From: Bombyx mori
Taxonomy: Eukaryota > Arthropoda > Insecta > Lepidoptera > Bombycidae
Direction of reading: 5' to 3'
DNA: 64,000 nt
NCBI RefSeq assembly: GCF_030269925.1
Contig: NC_085131.1
Coordinates: 13,811,501 to 13,875,500, forward strand
Position numbers and translations under genes: made by a program. This document shows positions 54,991 to 64,000 of this stretch, piece by piece. The notes under the pieces are model-generated. The model was not told where the DNA came from and ran no database searches. It saw nothing but the letters and a program-made list of their open reading frames with translations. Within the stretch, counting starts at the first letter, position 1, and each line of letters opens with the position of its first letter.

Positions 54991-56885
54991 GCCTTTGTAG
55001 GCAGACGGGCATACGGCCCACCTGATGGTGAGTGGTTACCGTCGCCCATGGACTTCAGCAATGCCAGGGGCAGAGCCAAGCCGCTGCCTACCGCTTAATA
55101 CTCTCCACAAGCCTCGTTTGAAGAAGGACATGTCATAGCGCTCGGGAAACACCGTGGAGGGGAGCTCATTCCATAGCCGGATGGTACGTGGCAAAAAAGA
55201 TCTCTGGAAACGCACTGTGGATGACCGCAGTGGCTCCAGGTAGTATGGATGAACTCTACTCCGGTGGCGGGCGGTGCGATGGTAAAAACGAGATGCTGGT
55301 ATCATCTCGAACAATTCCTCAGAGCACTCCCCATGGAACATACGGTACAAAATACAGAGGGAACCGAAGTCCCTCCGCAGACCCAGAGGCTCCAAACGAT
55401 CCGAGAGAATGGGATTATCGACAATCCGAACGGCCCTCCTCTGTATGGAGTCAAATGGAAGAAGCTGGTATTTGGGAGCCCCAGCCCAGAGATGGGAGCA
55501 GTACTCCATGCGAGGCCGGACTTGTGCTTTATAAAGCAAAAGTCTTTGTCCAGGCGTGAAGTACCGCTTCGCTCTGTTGAGGACTCCCAGCATTTTGGAC
55601 GCCAACTTGGCTTTGCCTTCCAAATGACTCCGAAACTGGACATCGCTCGAAATGTCGACCCCAAGTATCCCGATACTCTCGGAAGGTTGCAGGGATACTC
55701 CTTGGAATTGCGGCGCCATGACAAAGGGGTCCTTCTTCGCAGTGAACGCGCAAACTTGTGTCTTTATCGGGTTGAATTGAACCAAGTTCAATTCACCCCA
55801 TTCGGAGACTCGCCCCAGAGAGTTCTCCACTTCAGACACAAGTTTTGATCGTCTCTCTTGCACCACGCTCCGAGAGAGACTCTGATGGCCGATATATCGC
55901 GCATCCCCCGTGCTGTCATCTGCATAGCAATGCATGCCATCAATAGACAGCATGTCATTGATATACAGGATGAAAAGCGTGGGGGAGAGCACCGAACCTT
56001 GTGGAACGCCAGCGTTAATGGTCATGGTATCAGAACAGTCACCGTCTACAACGACCGTGATGCTCCGCCCATCCAAAAAGCTAGCGATCCACTTGCAGAG
56101 ACCCTCGGGGATTCCGTAAGATGGTAACTTCGATAGAAGTGCCCTATGCCAGACCCTGTCGAAGGCCTTCGCGATATCAAGGCTCACAGCAAGAGCCTCG
56201 CCCTTGCTTTCCAAGGCTTCAGCCCACCTGTGAGTAAGGTATACAAGAAGATCGCCAGCTGAGCGACCGTGACGGAAACCGTACTGTCGGTCACTGATCA
56301 GCTGGCGATCCTCCAGATACTTCAGGAGTTGTATATTAATTATTCGCTCCATCACCTTGGAAAGCAAGGAAGTTATCGCGATAGGCCTATAGCTCGATGG
56401 GTCCGACCGGTCACCCTTCTTGGGGATAGGGTGGACGTGGGCAGTCTTCCATGAAGACGGAACCCTGTTAGTGCAATAAGAGAGGCGATACAAACGCGTT
56501 AGCGCAGGCGTCAGCTCAGGGGCGCACGTTTTCAGAACCACTGCAGGGATGCCGTCTGGCCCGCTCGACTTATGGACGTCCAGGAGTCGGAGTTCCCGCC
56601 TGACTGCACACTGTGTAAAGCAGATCTCGGGCAGGGAACTATCACACCGGAGGATGTTCGGTGGTGTGGCACCCCCGTCGTCCACAGTCGAGTTCGAGGC
56701 GAAGAGTTTGACCAGAAGGTCAGCCTTCTCTTTCGCACTATGGGCCAGACTGTCATCGGACTTGCGTAGTGGTGGGAGACTAGACCTGCAAAAGTTTCCT
56801 TCTGCAGCTTTGGCGAGCGACCAGAAAGCACGGCTCCCAGAGGGATAGCTCTTCAGTCGCTCGCCAATTCTAGCAACGTGCAATT
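54963..56885 (-). mobile_element. 5'-truncated CR1/jockey-group LINE
   Basis: A 1.9-kb copy on the minus strand: RT frame to its natural stop, a 3' UTR of about 50 bases and a poly-A tail (T-run at 54961-54986). Shorter copies of its 3' end lie at 20486, 29562, 31525, 32379, 44323, 51562 and 52057, so this family is frequent in the window. The apurinic endonuclease domain expected upstream is missing. Confidence 0.93.
55036..56883 (-). CDS. Non-LTR reverse transcriptase (ORF2 C-terminal 615 residues)
   Basis: The frame has no internal stop and begins at the truncation point (first codon TTG, not a real start). Going down the protein: connector (ERLKSYPSGSRAFW); RT motifs SSGPDGIPAVVLK (about 110), HPIPKKGDRSDPSSYRPI (about 152), SLDIAKAFDRVWH (about 238), GVPQGSVLSPTLF (about 293) and catalytic CYADDS (about 320). 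A long thumb/C-terminal region follows with QRRAVRIV and LWNELP, ending GIAEVHGRR. The YADD aspartates are intact. Motif style fits CR1/jockey-group LINEs. Without an endonuclease domain it could act only in trans, if expressed at all. Plus-strand frames here are shadows. Confidence 0.93.
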   Translation of the reverse strand: MHVARIGERLKSYPSGSRAFWSLAKAAEGNFCRSSLPPLRKSDDSLAHSAKEKADLLVKLFASNSTVDDGGATPPNILRCDSSLPEICFTQCAVRRELRLLDVHKSSGPDGIPAVVLKTCAPELTPALTRLYRLSYCTNRVPSSWKTAHVHPIPKKGDRSDPSSYRPIAITSLLSKVMERIINIQLLKYLEDRQLISDRQYGFRHGRSAGDLLVYLTHRWAEALESKGEALAVSLDIAKAFDRVWHRALLSKLPSYGIPEGLCKWIASFLDGRSITVVVDGDCSDTMTINAGVPQGSVLSPTLFILYINDMLSIDGMHCYADDSTGDARYIGHQSLSRSVVQERRSKLVSEVENSLGRVSEWGELNLVQFNPIKTQVCAFTAKKDPFVMAPQFQGVSLQPSESIGILGVDISSDVQFRSHLEGKAKLASKMLGVLNRAKRYFTPGQRLLLYKAQVRPRMEYCSHLWAGAPKYQLLPFDSIQRRAVRIVDNPILSDRLEPLGLRRDFGSLCILYRMFHGECSEELFEMIPASRFYHRTARHRSRVHPYYLEPLRSSTVRFQRSFLPRTIRLWNELPSTVFPERYDMSFFKRGLWRVLSGRQRLGSAPGIAEVHGRR

Positions 56886-56897
56886 CTATAATTTTTT
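56886..56897. repeat. Target-site duplication of CR1/jockey-group LINE, right
   Basis: CTATAATTTTTT, pairs with 54951-54962. Confidence 0.85.
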
Positions 56898-57008
56898 AAA
56901 ATACTTTTAATTTTTTTCTAGACACAACTAACTAATGATTAATCTAATTATATCTAATAAATGAATAAAAATAATTATTATTTAAGTAAAGCTACTTATA
57001 AATAGAAA

Positions 57009-57440
57009 ATCTGCGTTAGCTCACCGCTACTTGGCAGCGTTCCCAGAAGGCTGGCAGCATTTCCACGCTGGATAGCAATGCTAATTCTTTGTGCAAAATA
57101 CGTACCCAGGGGCCTAAAGTTTCTATCCCAAACGGAGCAAAATAGAAATCTTTAGAGAGATTTTCATATTTCCGCCGTTTGAGGCCTTCAGCCGTTGAAG
57201 CAGCGCTGCCAGCGTTAGAATTAGTCCCAGGAAGATGTGTCGGTGCCATGGTATCCACACAAATCGCATCCCAAACGAGTGACCGACACTTTTAATTTGT
57301 CCTATATCACATACGTACAAGCTATCGATAGCAGTTCTCATATAGAGAACCAGGATTGCATTGCAAAAAGGCCATATCAGCCAACGGACCACGTTTCTTG
57401 GTCCTGCAGCAAACGCCCTTATTTCTTTCAAGCCGATAGA
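57009..57440 (-). pseudogene. Non-LTR retrotransposon C-terminal relic
   Basis: The minus strand reads SLVWDAICVDTMAPTHLP, then EGLKRRKYENLS and [12 protein letters not shown]. This is a typical C-terminal tail of a reverse-transcriptase protein (LVWDxTCxDTxAPSHL, then KRRKYxxL and FxPxxxETLG). Upstream parts are in other frames with stops. The clade is not settled. It starts just 110 bases beyond the LINE at 54963-56885 but belongs to a different family. Confidence 0.75.
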
Positions 57441-58651
57441 ATCTGCGACCGACTCATCAACTTGGGTTCACGGATCTCCAGCGTGGTAGCACCACAACGC
57501 AGCGCTTAATTTGGATGTCGATTCACTCAAGACTACGAGTAACGCTAACACATGTTAAACTCAGTACAGACAACAATCGGCTATGGATACGACTTCTAGA
57601 TTCGGAGGGGACTGGTATAAGGAACTTAAGCACCCGCTCGGTAGAAGACCTTCTCTTCATGTCTCTACAGCAACTAAAGCTATAACCAATAAAAAACTAC
57701 ATATTTAACCAGAAAATATAGGAGTTATGCGACTGGTTATAAAACAGTACCGTAATTCAAACTGCAACAAAGCAGAGCCAAGTGTTAAGTGTCTACCGGA
57801 CCTAGATCATAATAATATAGTGAATGCCATCACAAGCGATGGAAAACCTAAGGGTACTTTAGATATGGGCATTCAAAATTTCAAATCAATATCAGAAAAT
57901 ATAGCCAAGGATAAAAGTAAAACAATAAATACTAGACATATTAAACCACTGTTCAATTCATTACATAGGTGGTAGATTAGATCGAGAACTGTAGTATAGT
58001 GTAAATAAGCCACTGAACTCATTACATATCTTGGTGAGGGAAAAGAACCAGCCACCATCACTATGGCTCCTAGACAGAAACGACCGTCTGTATTCAGGTT
58101 CAGATCTCATCAGCAGAATCGACGAGATTCAGACCTAGAAGATTCTAATCAAGGGAGCATTCAATAATGTCACTCCCTTAACATTTTTGTGAAATTTGTA
58201 AAAGTGGCTAAACGGTAATCTTAATAAACATCTTAATTGGCTTAAACATTAAAAGTGTTAATGCTGTGTCAATTAATGTAGAAATTCTGTAAAATATATT
58301 AACCAGGTTTTATCGCTACTCTATCCGCACTGTATTCAAACCTTACAGCCCACGCATTAAAGGGCAAAATCTGCATTGCAGATAAATATTATATTAAAAT
58401 TAATTTAACGGTAATTCATATCGAACGCATATTCTATTTTTGAATTCATATAACGGACTTTTAGTGAACTCTTCCGCCCTTTTTCATTCGTTCAATATTA
58501 TTGATACGTTATTTTTTTCAACAAAATCCTAGTGATATAGTCAAGTATCTATCCCTTGATCGGTTAGTTGAGTGATTGTTGATCGTTGAATCAATTTTCT
58601 CGATAAAGACGTTTTTATTCAGTATCTGATTGTCTATCTTTGAGGATGTTT
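57441..58651. other. Unannotated stretch
   Basis: An 82-codon plus frame at 57727-57975 (lysine-rich, asparagine-rich) has no resemblance and no splice context that I can support. 58080-58150 is a little GC-richer. Confidence 0.35.
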
Positions 58652-58794
58652 ACTGGTGGACCTTGTAACTATACTGAGACCTTAGAACTCATATCTCAAG
58701 TTTGGTGGCGGCATTTACGTTGTACATGTCTATGGGCTCCGGTAACCAGCTAAAACCAGGTGGGTACGCAATAACATGCAGTAAATAAAAAAAA
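58652..58794 (+). mobile_element. Bm1-like SINE body with internal deletion
   Basis: Starts ACTGGTGGACC, skips about 100 bases to TTGTAACTATACTGAGACC, and ends in AATAAAAAAAA-like sequence. Confidence 0.8.
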
Positions 58795-59659
58795 GCATAA
58801 CGATAATGGAAAAATCTTCCATAGAGCAGAATCAGATGAACTCAGAGGGCTTTGTAGAAATTGTTTAACAGGCATAAACAAGTCTTATGGTCCCCTATAA
58901 GACAACTGCTGAACTATTGCGACTTCGATAAGGCAATAAATGGACACTGACGCTTGTATACCGACATTTCGATCATGAGTTCAAAGAGGTCCTTAAAAGT
59001 ACCGAACTAAAAATATTTATCCTTGTTCTTCTTTCGAAGACTAATGCGTACTTATATTATGAATGCTAAAGTGCTTTTGTTTGGCTTATGTGCTTGCTCT
59101 TTAACTATTAAACCGGTGATCATGAAATTTTGCTTAGAAGTTGATAGGTCTATATAAAAAAGGAGATAAGACTATGGCTGTTGTATTTAGAGAGTACGTA
59201 GAGTATGTATGTAGAGTTGTATGTAAAATTGAAATAATTACTACTATATTTTGGAAATTGATTTTCTTTGTACCCTATAGTTGCAGGCTATGTAATTTGT
59301 AAGCTTACCTTGTTAATCAATTGTGATTTCATTTTTTATCTTATTTATTTTCCTTTATTTTCATGATAAAATTATGAGCTTGAATTGTCAATATGAAGGG
59401 TACACAAATATTATATATGACACATACGATTTTTCTATGAACATATGAAACATCAGTCGTATATCTGTTTGTACTCAGTGTGTGCTCTAACGCTAGAAAA
59501 CTTCTAGAAAAACTGTATAGCTATACACGGTACTACACAGTGGAATATATACGCGTTATTTCTACATAATTTTATTGACTTTTTTTGATACAATGCAAAC
59601 TAGCTCTACTCGTTTTGGCGTATTAATTTTTTTAAATAAAGGATGCCATGTTAGTTACA
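58795..59659. other. AT-rich stretch with no recognised feature
   Basis: No frame or shared repeat. Confidence 0.4.
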
Positions 59660-60056
59660 CTATTCCGAATCCTGATCACGCAGGAGCAGGTCACCGTCGT
59701 CGCCCTAGACACGTCCTTACGGATCCATCAGATCCAATAACTCTTGCATTAGATCCCTTCAGCTCTAACACTAGGAGCAGGCTAAGGAATCCCGGTAACC
59801 GTACTCTTCGAACTCGACAAAGAGGTCGACGTGCAACCTAACCCATGCATCAGTCCGCTGAGTTTCTCGCCGGATCTTCTCAGTGGGTCGCGATTTCGAT
59901 CCGGTAGTAGATTCATTCGCGAAGCAATTGCTCTTGAGTTGTTAGGTCTTCTTCGGAGGCGCTCGGGCAATTATTAGCAAATCCCACCCCTCCTGGCTGA
60001 GCCTTAGCTCGCCCACCGGTCCTGGTGAAGCTGCATAGGCCTCCGGGCCACCAGTA
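59660..60056 (+). mobile_element. Long form of the second SINE/LINE-tail family
   Basis: From 59853 the sequence has GCTGAGTTTCTCGCCGGATC as in the copy at 52582. It then departs into GGAGGCGCTCGGGCAATTA and CACCCCTCCTGGCTGAGCC. The preceding 59660-59841 encodes a C terminus (HAGAGHRRRPRHVLTDPSD, ending TRQRGRRAT and a stop), and 59700-59725 matches 8203-8225. This suggests the 'SINE' body may be the 3' UTR of a LINE or other coding element. Confidence 0.5.
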
Positions 60057-60419
60057 ATCTTTCAATCATAAAAAGTTGCACTATCGAAATTGAATGCATA
60101 AAAGGCAGACAAATAAACATATACCAAACCGTTACAGCGCATGACTTCACTTCACCCCCTAGAAACACTTCTAAATTTAAAACATTTGCATAATGTAAAG
60201 TTTCAGTTTCCGATATTTAAATTCAAATCGTCCGGCCCGCCCTGCCTCTTCACGGTCCTTACACACAGCTGCATGAAATAAAGACAACCTTTATTCAACG
60301 GTTTTATGAATAAAGGCGACTCTATTCCTTTTTTTAAAAGAATGAAAAAAGCGTGACAATTTTGTGAAAAGAAAACCGTTAAGCAACTAAATCGTCATGA
60401 ACTTATTAAGATGAAGTTA
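60057..60419. other. No recognised feature
   Basis: Mixed composition; nothing shared. Confidence 0.4.
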
Positions 60420-60666
60420 TTTGTTAATAAAATTTATGAAGATATTCTTTTTAATACTGTATGTACTATTATATGTATGTGTGTATATGTGATTGTGTAT
60501 ATATGTATATATATACTTTTTTATCTATGTATTCGTAACTTAATATAAATTTCATTGTACCTACCACTATTTACTCTGCACTACCTTTGGTTGACTGGTA
60601 GAGAATGCCTTAGGCAATAAGTCCGCCAATGTAAATTTTACATGAAGTGTAATAAATAAATAAATA
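60420..60666 (+). mobile_element. LINE 3' end with TAAA tail
   Basis: TTGACTGGTAGAGAATGCCT, TAGGCAATAAGTCCGCC and a TGTAATAAATAAATAAATAA tail form a 3' end that I recognise as common in Lepidoptera LINEs (from memory). No coding part is left. Confidence 0.65.
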
Positions 60667-60756
60667 ATGAGTAAACTGAATCATGTTTAAATGATGTTTA
60701 ATTTATTCAAGCTGTTACGAAACAGATTAACAGATTAAGCAGATTATTTAAAAAAT

Positions 60757-61196
60757 GTCGTCGTGGCCTAAAGGATAAGACGTCCGGTGCATTCGTATCG
60801 AGCGATGCACCGGTGTTCGAATCCCGCAGGCGGGTACCAACTTTTCTAATGAAATACGTACTCAACAAATGGTCACGATTGACTTCCACGGTGAAGGAAT
60901 AAAATCGTGTAATAAAAACCAAACCCGCAAAATTATAATTTGCGTAATCACTGGTGGTAGGACTCTTGGGAGTCCGCAGGGGTAGGTACCACCACCCCGC
61001 CTATTTCCGCCGTGAAGCAGTAATGCGTTTCGGTTCGAAGGGTGGGGTAGCCGTTGTAACTATACTGAGACCTTAGAACTTATATCTCGAGGTGGGTGGC
61101 GCACTTACGTTGTAGATGTCTATGGGCTTCAGTAACCACTTAACACCAGGTGGGCTGTGAGCTCGTTCATCCATTTAAGCAATAAATAAAAAAAAT
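60757..61196 (+). mobile_element. Bm1-like SINE, full length, best-preserved head
   Basis: All landmarks in order: GTCGTCGTGGCCTAAAGGAT, hairpin CCGGTGCAT (60784-60792) with ATGCACCGG (60805-60813), B-box-like TGTTCGAATCC, linker, body from ACTGGTGGTAGGAC near 60951, and an AATAAATAAAAAAAA tail. The RTE relic follows directly. Confidence 0.94.
60764..60824 (+). promoter_or_regulatory. Internal RNA polymerase III promoter (A and B boxes) of the SINE head
   Basis: A box TGGCCTAAAGGA at 60764-60775 and B box TGTTCGAATCC at 60814-60824, spaced as in a tRNA gene. The match to tRNA-Arg (TGGCCTAATGGATAAGGCGTC type) is by memory. Activity is inferred. Confidence 0.65.
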
Positions 61197-61495
61197 AGTA
61201 TATCAGAGGAAGTGTGAAAGTAGCCCCGGTAATCAACAAATTAAAAAGCGGACGGTTAACGTGGTATGGACATGTGATGCGTCGAGAGAAGATGCATGTG
61301 ACTAGGAGATGTATGGAAACGGTAGTGCAAGGTAGAGATCGACCGAAGAAGATATGGATGGAGTGTGTGCATGACGGTATGAGAGAGAGGAGTGAGTGTT
61401 GAGATGACGGTTGATAGAAGAGAACGGAAACGAAAAATTTGCTGTGCCGACCCCACCTAGTGGGATAAGGTGGAGAAAAAGAAGAAGAAGAAAGA
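61197..61495 (+). pseudogene. RTE-type LINE C-terminal ORF fragment
   Basis: YIRGSVKVAPVINKLKSGRL, TWYGHVMRRE, RDRPKKIWMECVHDGM remain open to 61402. A stop and frameshift follow, then LLCRPHLVG and a GGAGAAAAAGAAGAAGAAG tail. The 5' start coincides with the SINE's end, so the SINE probably inserted in a longer LINE copy or marks a truncation point. Confidence 0.85.
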
Positions 61496-61723
61496 TGAGC
61501 GTTCGAAACCAAACGGTGGGTTTTGAGTTTATTACCACGGCAACACTGACATTGATTGACGCGGCATTCGTGACTTGACATCTGTCACTGCTCGGTCGGC
61601 GCTGCCACGCCGTATTTCATCATCCCCTACTTTGCCTATCACATCCTCACCCTGAAACCTCCTATCCTAAGGCGATACGACGATGTCATAGGTTCGTGGT
61701 GAGTGATAAGCTAATAATCTATT

Positions 61724-61857
61724 AAGGTTCTAAGGTCTCAGGTATAGTTACAACGGCTGCCCCACCCTTCAAACCGAAACGCATTACTACGTCACGGCAG
61801 ATATAGGCAGGGTGGTAGTACCTACCCGCGCGGACTTTCAAGAGGTCCTACCACCAG
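61724..61857 (-). mobile_element. Bm1-like SINE body, head-side part
   Basis: From AAGGTTCTAAGGTCTCAGG to the boundary GGTCCTACCACCAG; the tail half is missing. Confidence 0.88.
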
Positions 61858-62170
61858 CTTTACGCTCATCTTCCATCGAAAGAAAAGAAAAAAGCTTCAG
61901 AATTTTTAACCATTAATTTCAGCCATACGTTTTTCCTTCTCGCCGCAGTCAACTAAATTCAATTCAAATTAAAACAATAAACAGCACGTTTTACGTAAGT
62001 ACAGACTGGCTGCAGGAGTGTGGTGCTATTACCCACTCGAGCCGGCATTGTTCCGTCGTTGACACGGTCGCAATTACAACTCAAAAATGTTCTCTTCACA
62101 ATTTTATTGTCGCATTTGTTACGTAAATAGAACGGAGGTTTCGAAAAGCCAAATTAAATATTTTTTTTAT

Positions 62171-62397
62171 TTTTTTTTATTGCTTAGATGGGCGGACGAG
62201 CTCACAGCCCACCTGGTGTTAAGAGTGGTTATTGGAGCCCATAGACATCCACAACGTAAATGCGCCACCCACCTTGAGATATAAGTTCTAAGGTCTCAAG
62301 TATAGTTACAACGGTTACAACCCTTCAAACCGTAACGCATTACTGCTTCACGGCAGAAATAGGCAGGGCGGTGGTACCTACCCGTGCGCTACCAGTA
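62171..62397 (-). mobile_element. Bm1-like SINE body, headless
   Basis: T-tract, reversed body, short deletion just before the ACCAGT boundary. Confidence 0.9.
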
Positions 62398-62732
62398 AAC
62401 AACAGTCTAAGTTAATTAAGTTAAGCAGTCAGTCGTTAATTGTTAGATGGTTTGTTGGGTGAGCTGTCTATGCTGTTTATAAGCATTTCTTTCGGTCTCT
62501 TGATGAATCTCTTTTATTTTTAATGCTTTTTTCACTGTACTAGATGCGCTCATTGATGATTTAGTATTAAATGCCTGCCATCAACCATTCTGCGACATAA
62601 AGTTGAAGTTTGTATTGTATCGGTTACAATAATCACGGTCAATAACCTCAGTACGTATCTGGTCCTACACTAGACTAAGCAGCGTTAAAGACTACATAGA
62701 TTACATGTAAATTAACTGACTGAAAAAGTTCT
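62398..62732. other. AT-rich stretch with no recognised feature
   Basis: Nothing shared. Confidence 0.4.
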
Positions 62733-62979
62733 CACTGGTGGTAGGACCTCTTGGGAGTCCGCACGGGTAGGTACCACCACCCCGCCTATTTCCGCCGTGA
62801 AGCAGTAATGCGTTTCGGTTTCAAGGGTGGGGCAGCCGTTGTAACTATACTGAGATCTTAGAACTTATATCTCGAGGTGGGTGGCGCATTTACGTTGTAG
62901 ATGTTTATGGGCTCCAGTAACCACTTAACACCAGGTGGGCTGTGAGCTCGTCCATCCATCAAAGCAATAAAAAAAAAAG
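62733..62979 (+). mobile_element. Bm1-like SINE body, headless
   Basis: Begins ACTGGTGGTAGGACCTC; intact body; CAATAAAAAAAAAA tail. Confidence 0.93.
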
Positions 62980-63150
62980 AAATTCTGTTAGAGCAACGAG
63001 CTAAATTTACTGAGATAAATGCCTTTTGTTTGTCCAATTCTGAGCGTTGAGAGCAGGCGTCAACTTGCAATCACACTGAGGATGACGTTACGTGAACACG
63101 GCGGTGAAAGGTTTTATATTAGCTTGACCTTATCATGTAAATCTTTTGAA

Positions 63151-63491
63151 GTCGTCGTGGCCTAAAGAATAAGACGTCCGGTGCATTCGTATCTACCGAT
63201 GCATCGGTGATCGAATCCCGCAGGCAGGGTACCAATTTTTCTAATGAAATAGGTACTTAACAAATGTTCACGATTGACTTCCACGGTGAAGGAATAACAT
63301 CGTGTAATAAAAATCAAACTCTCTGGTCTGAAGAGTAGGGCAGCCGTTGTAACTATACTGAGATCTTAGAACTTATATCTCGAGGTGGGTGGCGCATTTA
63401 CGTTGTAGATGTCTATGGGCTCCAGTAACCACTTAACACCAGGTGGGCTGTGAGCTCGTCTACAAACCTAAGTAATAAATAAATAAAAAAT
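63151..63491 (+). mobile_element. Bm1-like SINE with head and internal deletion
   Basis: Head GTCGTCGTGGCCTAAAG and linker to AAAAATCAAAC, then a jump to TCTGAAGAGTAGGGCAGCCG. About 120 bases across the linker end and body start are missing. The rest of the body and an AATAAATAAATAAAAAA tail follow. Confidence 0.9.
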
Positions 63492-64000
63492 TCAATTTAT
63501 GATTCTGTTTGTCCATAGTCTGTCAGTCAATAAAACGCATGAGTTATAATGATTTTAAGATAGAAATGAGAGGAATTACGAACATTAGTTGTCTCGAATT
63601 TTAGTCTTTCCTCTTTTGTATACAAAGAATCCAAACGCTTCAGCTTAAAGTCGAATATAAAATTCATCAACCGCTTCGAAATTCATGGAGTGATAATGCT
63701 GCTATAGAGTTGAGTAGCAAAGGCTTAGGATCTGTAAGCATCGGTAACTACTAAATATCAAGTGACATATTTTGATCTCCTAATATTTTACAAACAAAAG
63801 GCCATGCGTCTTTCATCTGTAAACACTCCCCGGCCTCAATAAAAGTGGAATGGAACATGAAGTCTACATGTATAAAGTTACGATTTCACGCGGCCGAGCA
63901 CGTGACGTGCTCGTGTCTGACACGTGTCGGGTACTGTAAGGCTGCAGTTTCTTGACAGCGACAAAAAAGCCTCCTTTTGTGCTTTTCAGAATTGTATGAG
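63492..64000. other. Unannotated end of window
   Basis: AT-rich up to 63880. 63885-63945 is GC-rich with the palindrome GAGCACGTGACGTGCTC (63896-63912). No gene seen. Confidence 0.4.

Noticed and set aside
55188..55848. Plus-strand frames of 123 and 199 codons
   Set aside because: Antisense to the intact LINE reverse-transcriptase frame.
3788..63491. CRISPR-like or tandem array from the many similar repeats
   Set aside because: The copies are dispersed, on both strands, each with an A-tail, which fits SINE retroposition.

Overview
The window looks like non-coding genomic DNA from a silkworm (Bombyx mori or a close relative). It is AT-rich. About two dozen copies of one SINE-like repeat, which I recognise from memory as Bm1-like, are scattered on both strands. 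They are mixed with lepidopteran-type non-LTR retrotransposon ends, Helitron-like elements and LTR elements. The species call is an inference and was not checked by a database search. I found no convincing host protein-coding gene. Every long open frame belongs to a transposable element, and most short ORFs are chance frames or repeat shadows.

Layout. 1-9.9 kb: a tRNA-headed SINE cut by the window edge, a broken Tc1/mariner relic with terminal inverted repeats (366-947), Bm1-like copies, the 3' end of a LINE with a TTTGA-type tail (6973-7311), RTE and second-family SINE fragments, and two Helitron-like elements. 10-22 kb: RTE-type LINE relics (10.2, 15.6, 17.8, 20.8 kb), more SINEs, three Helitron-like elements, a CR1/jockey-like LINE relic (20.5 kb), and a small LINE tail with an 11-bp target-site duplication (21.25 kb). 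22.2-25.2 kb: a 1.3 kb LINE with a 344-codon reverse-transcriptase frame inserted in a SINE, a second nested LINE tail, and a different tRNA-derived SINE (24.9-25.2 kb). 26-35 kb: a Helitron-like element, a solo LTR with 4-bp TSD (27.3 kb) and scattered SINE bodies.

36.0-42.1 kb holds the best-preserved unit: a BEL/Pao LTR retrotransposon on the minus strand. It has near-identical LTRs, a perfect 5-bp TSD and one uninterrupted 1741-codon gag-pol frame. It is followed by a 5'-truncated R1-clade LINE end with a perfect 12-bp TSD (42.5-43.3 kb). 44-54 kb contains SINEs, a candidate solo LTR, and two ~99% identical inverted copies of a ~355-bp element (45.9 and 53.6 kb). 55.0-56.9 kb carries a 5'-truncated CR1/jockey-group LINE with an open 615-codon RT frame and a ~12-bp TSD. 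57-64 kb is LINE relics and a dense run of SINE copies.

The genes do not form a pathway. The window records successive insertions: LINEs would supply reverse transcription in trans to SINEs, and the BEL/Pao element is potentially autonomous. The most informative signals are insertion junctions (TSDs, nesting, shared truncation points), which give relative ages and element ends directly from sequence.
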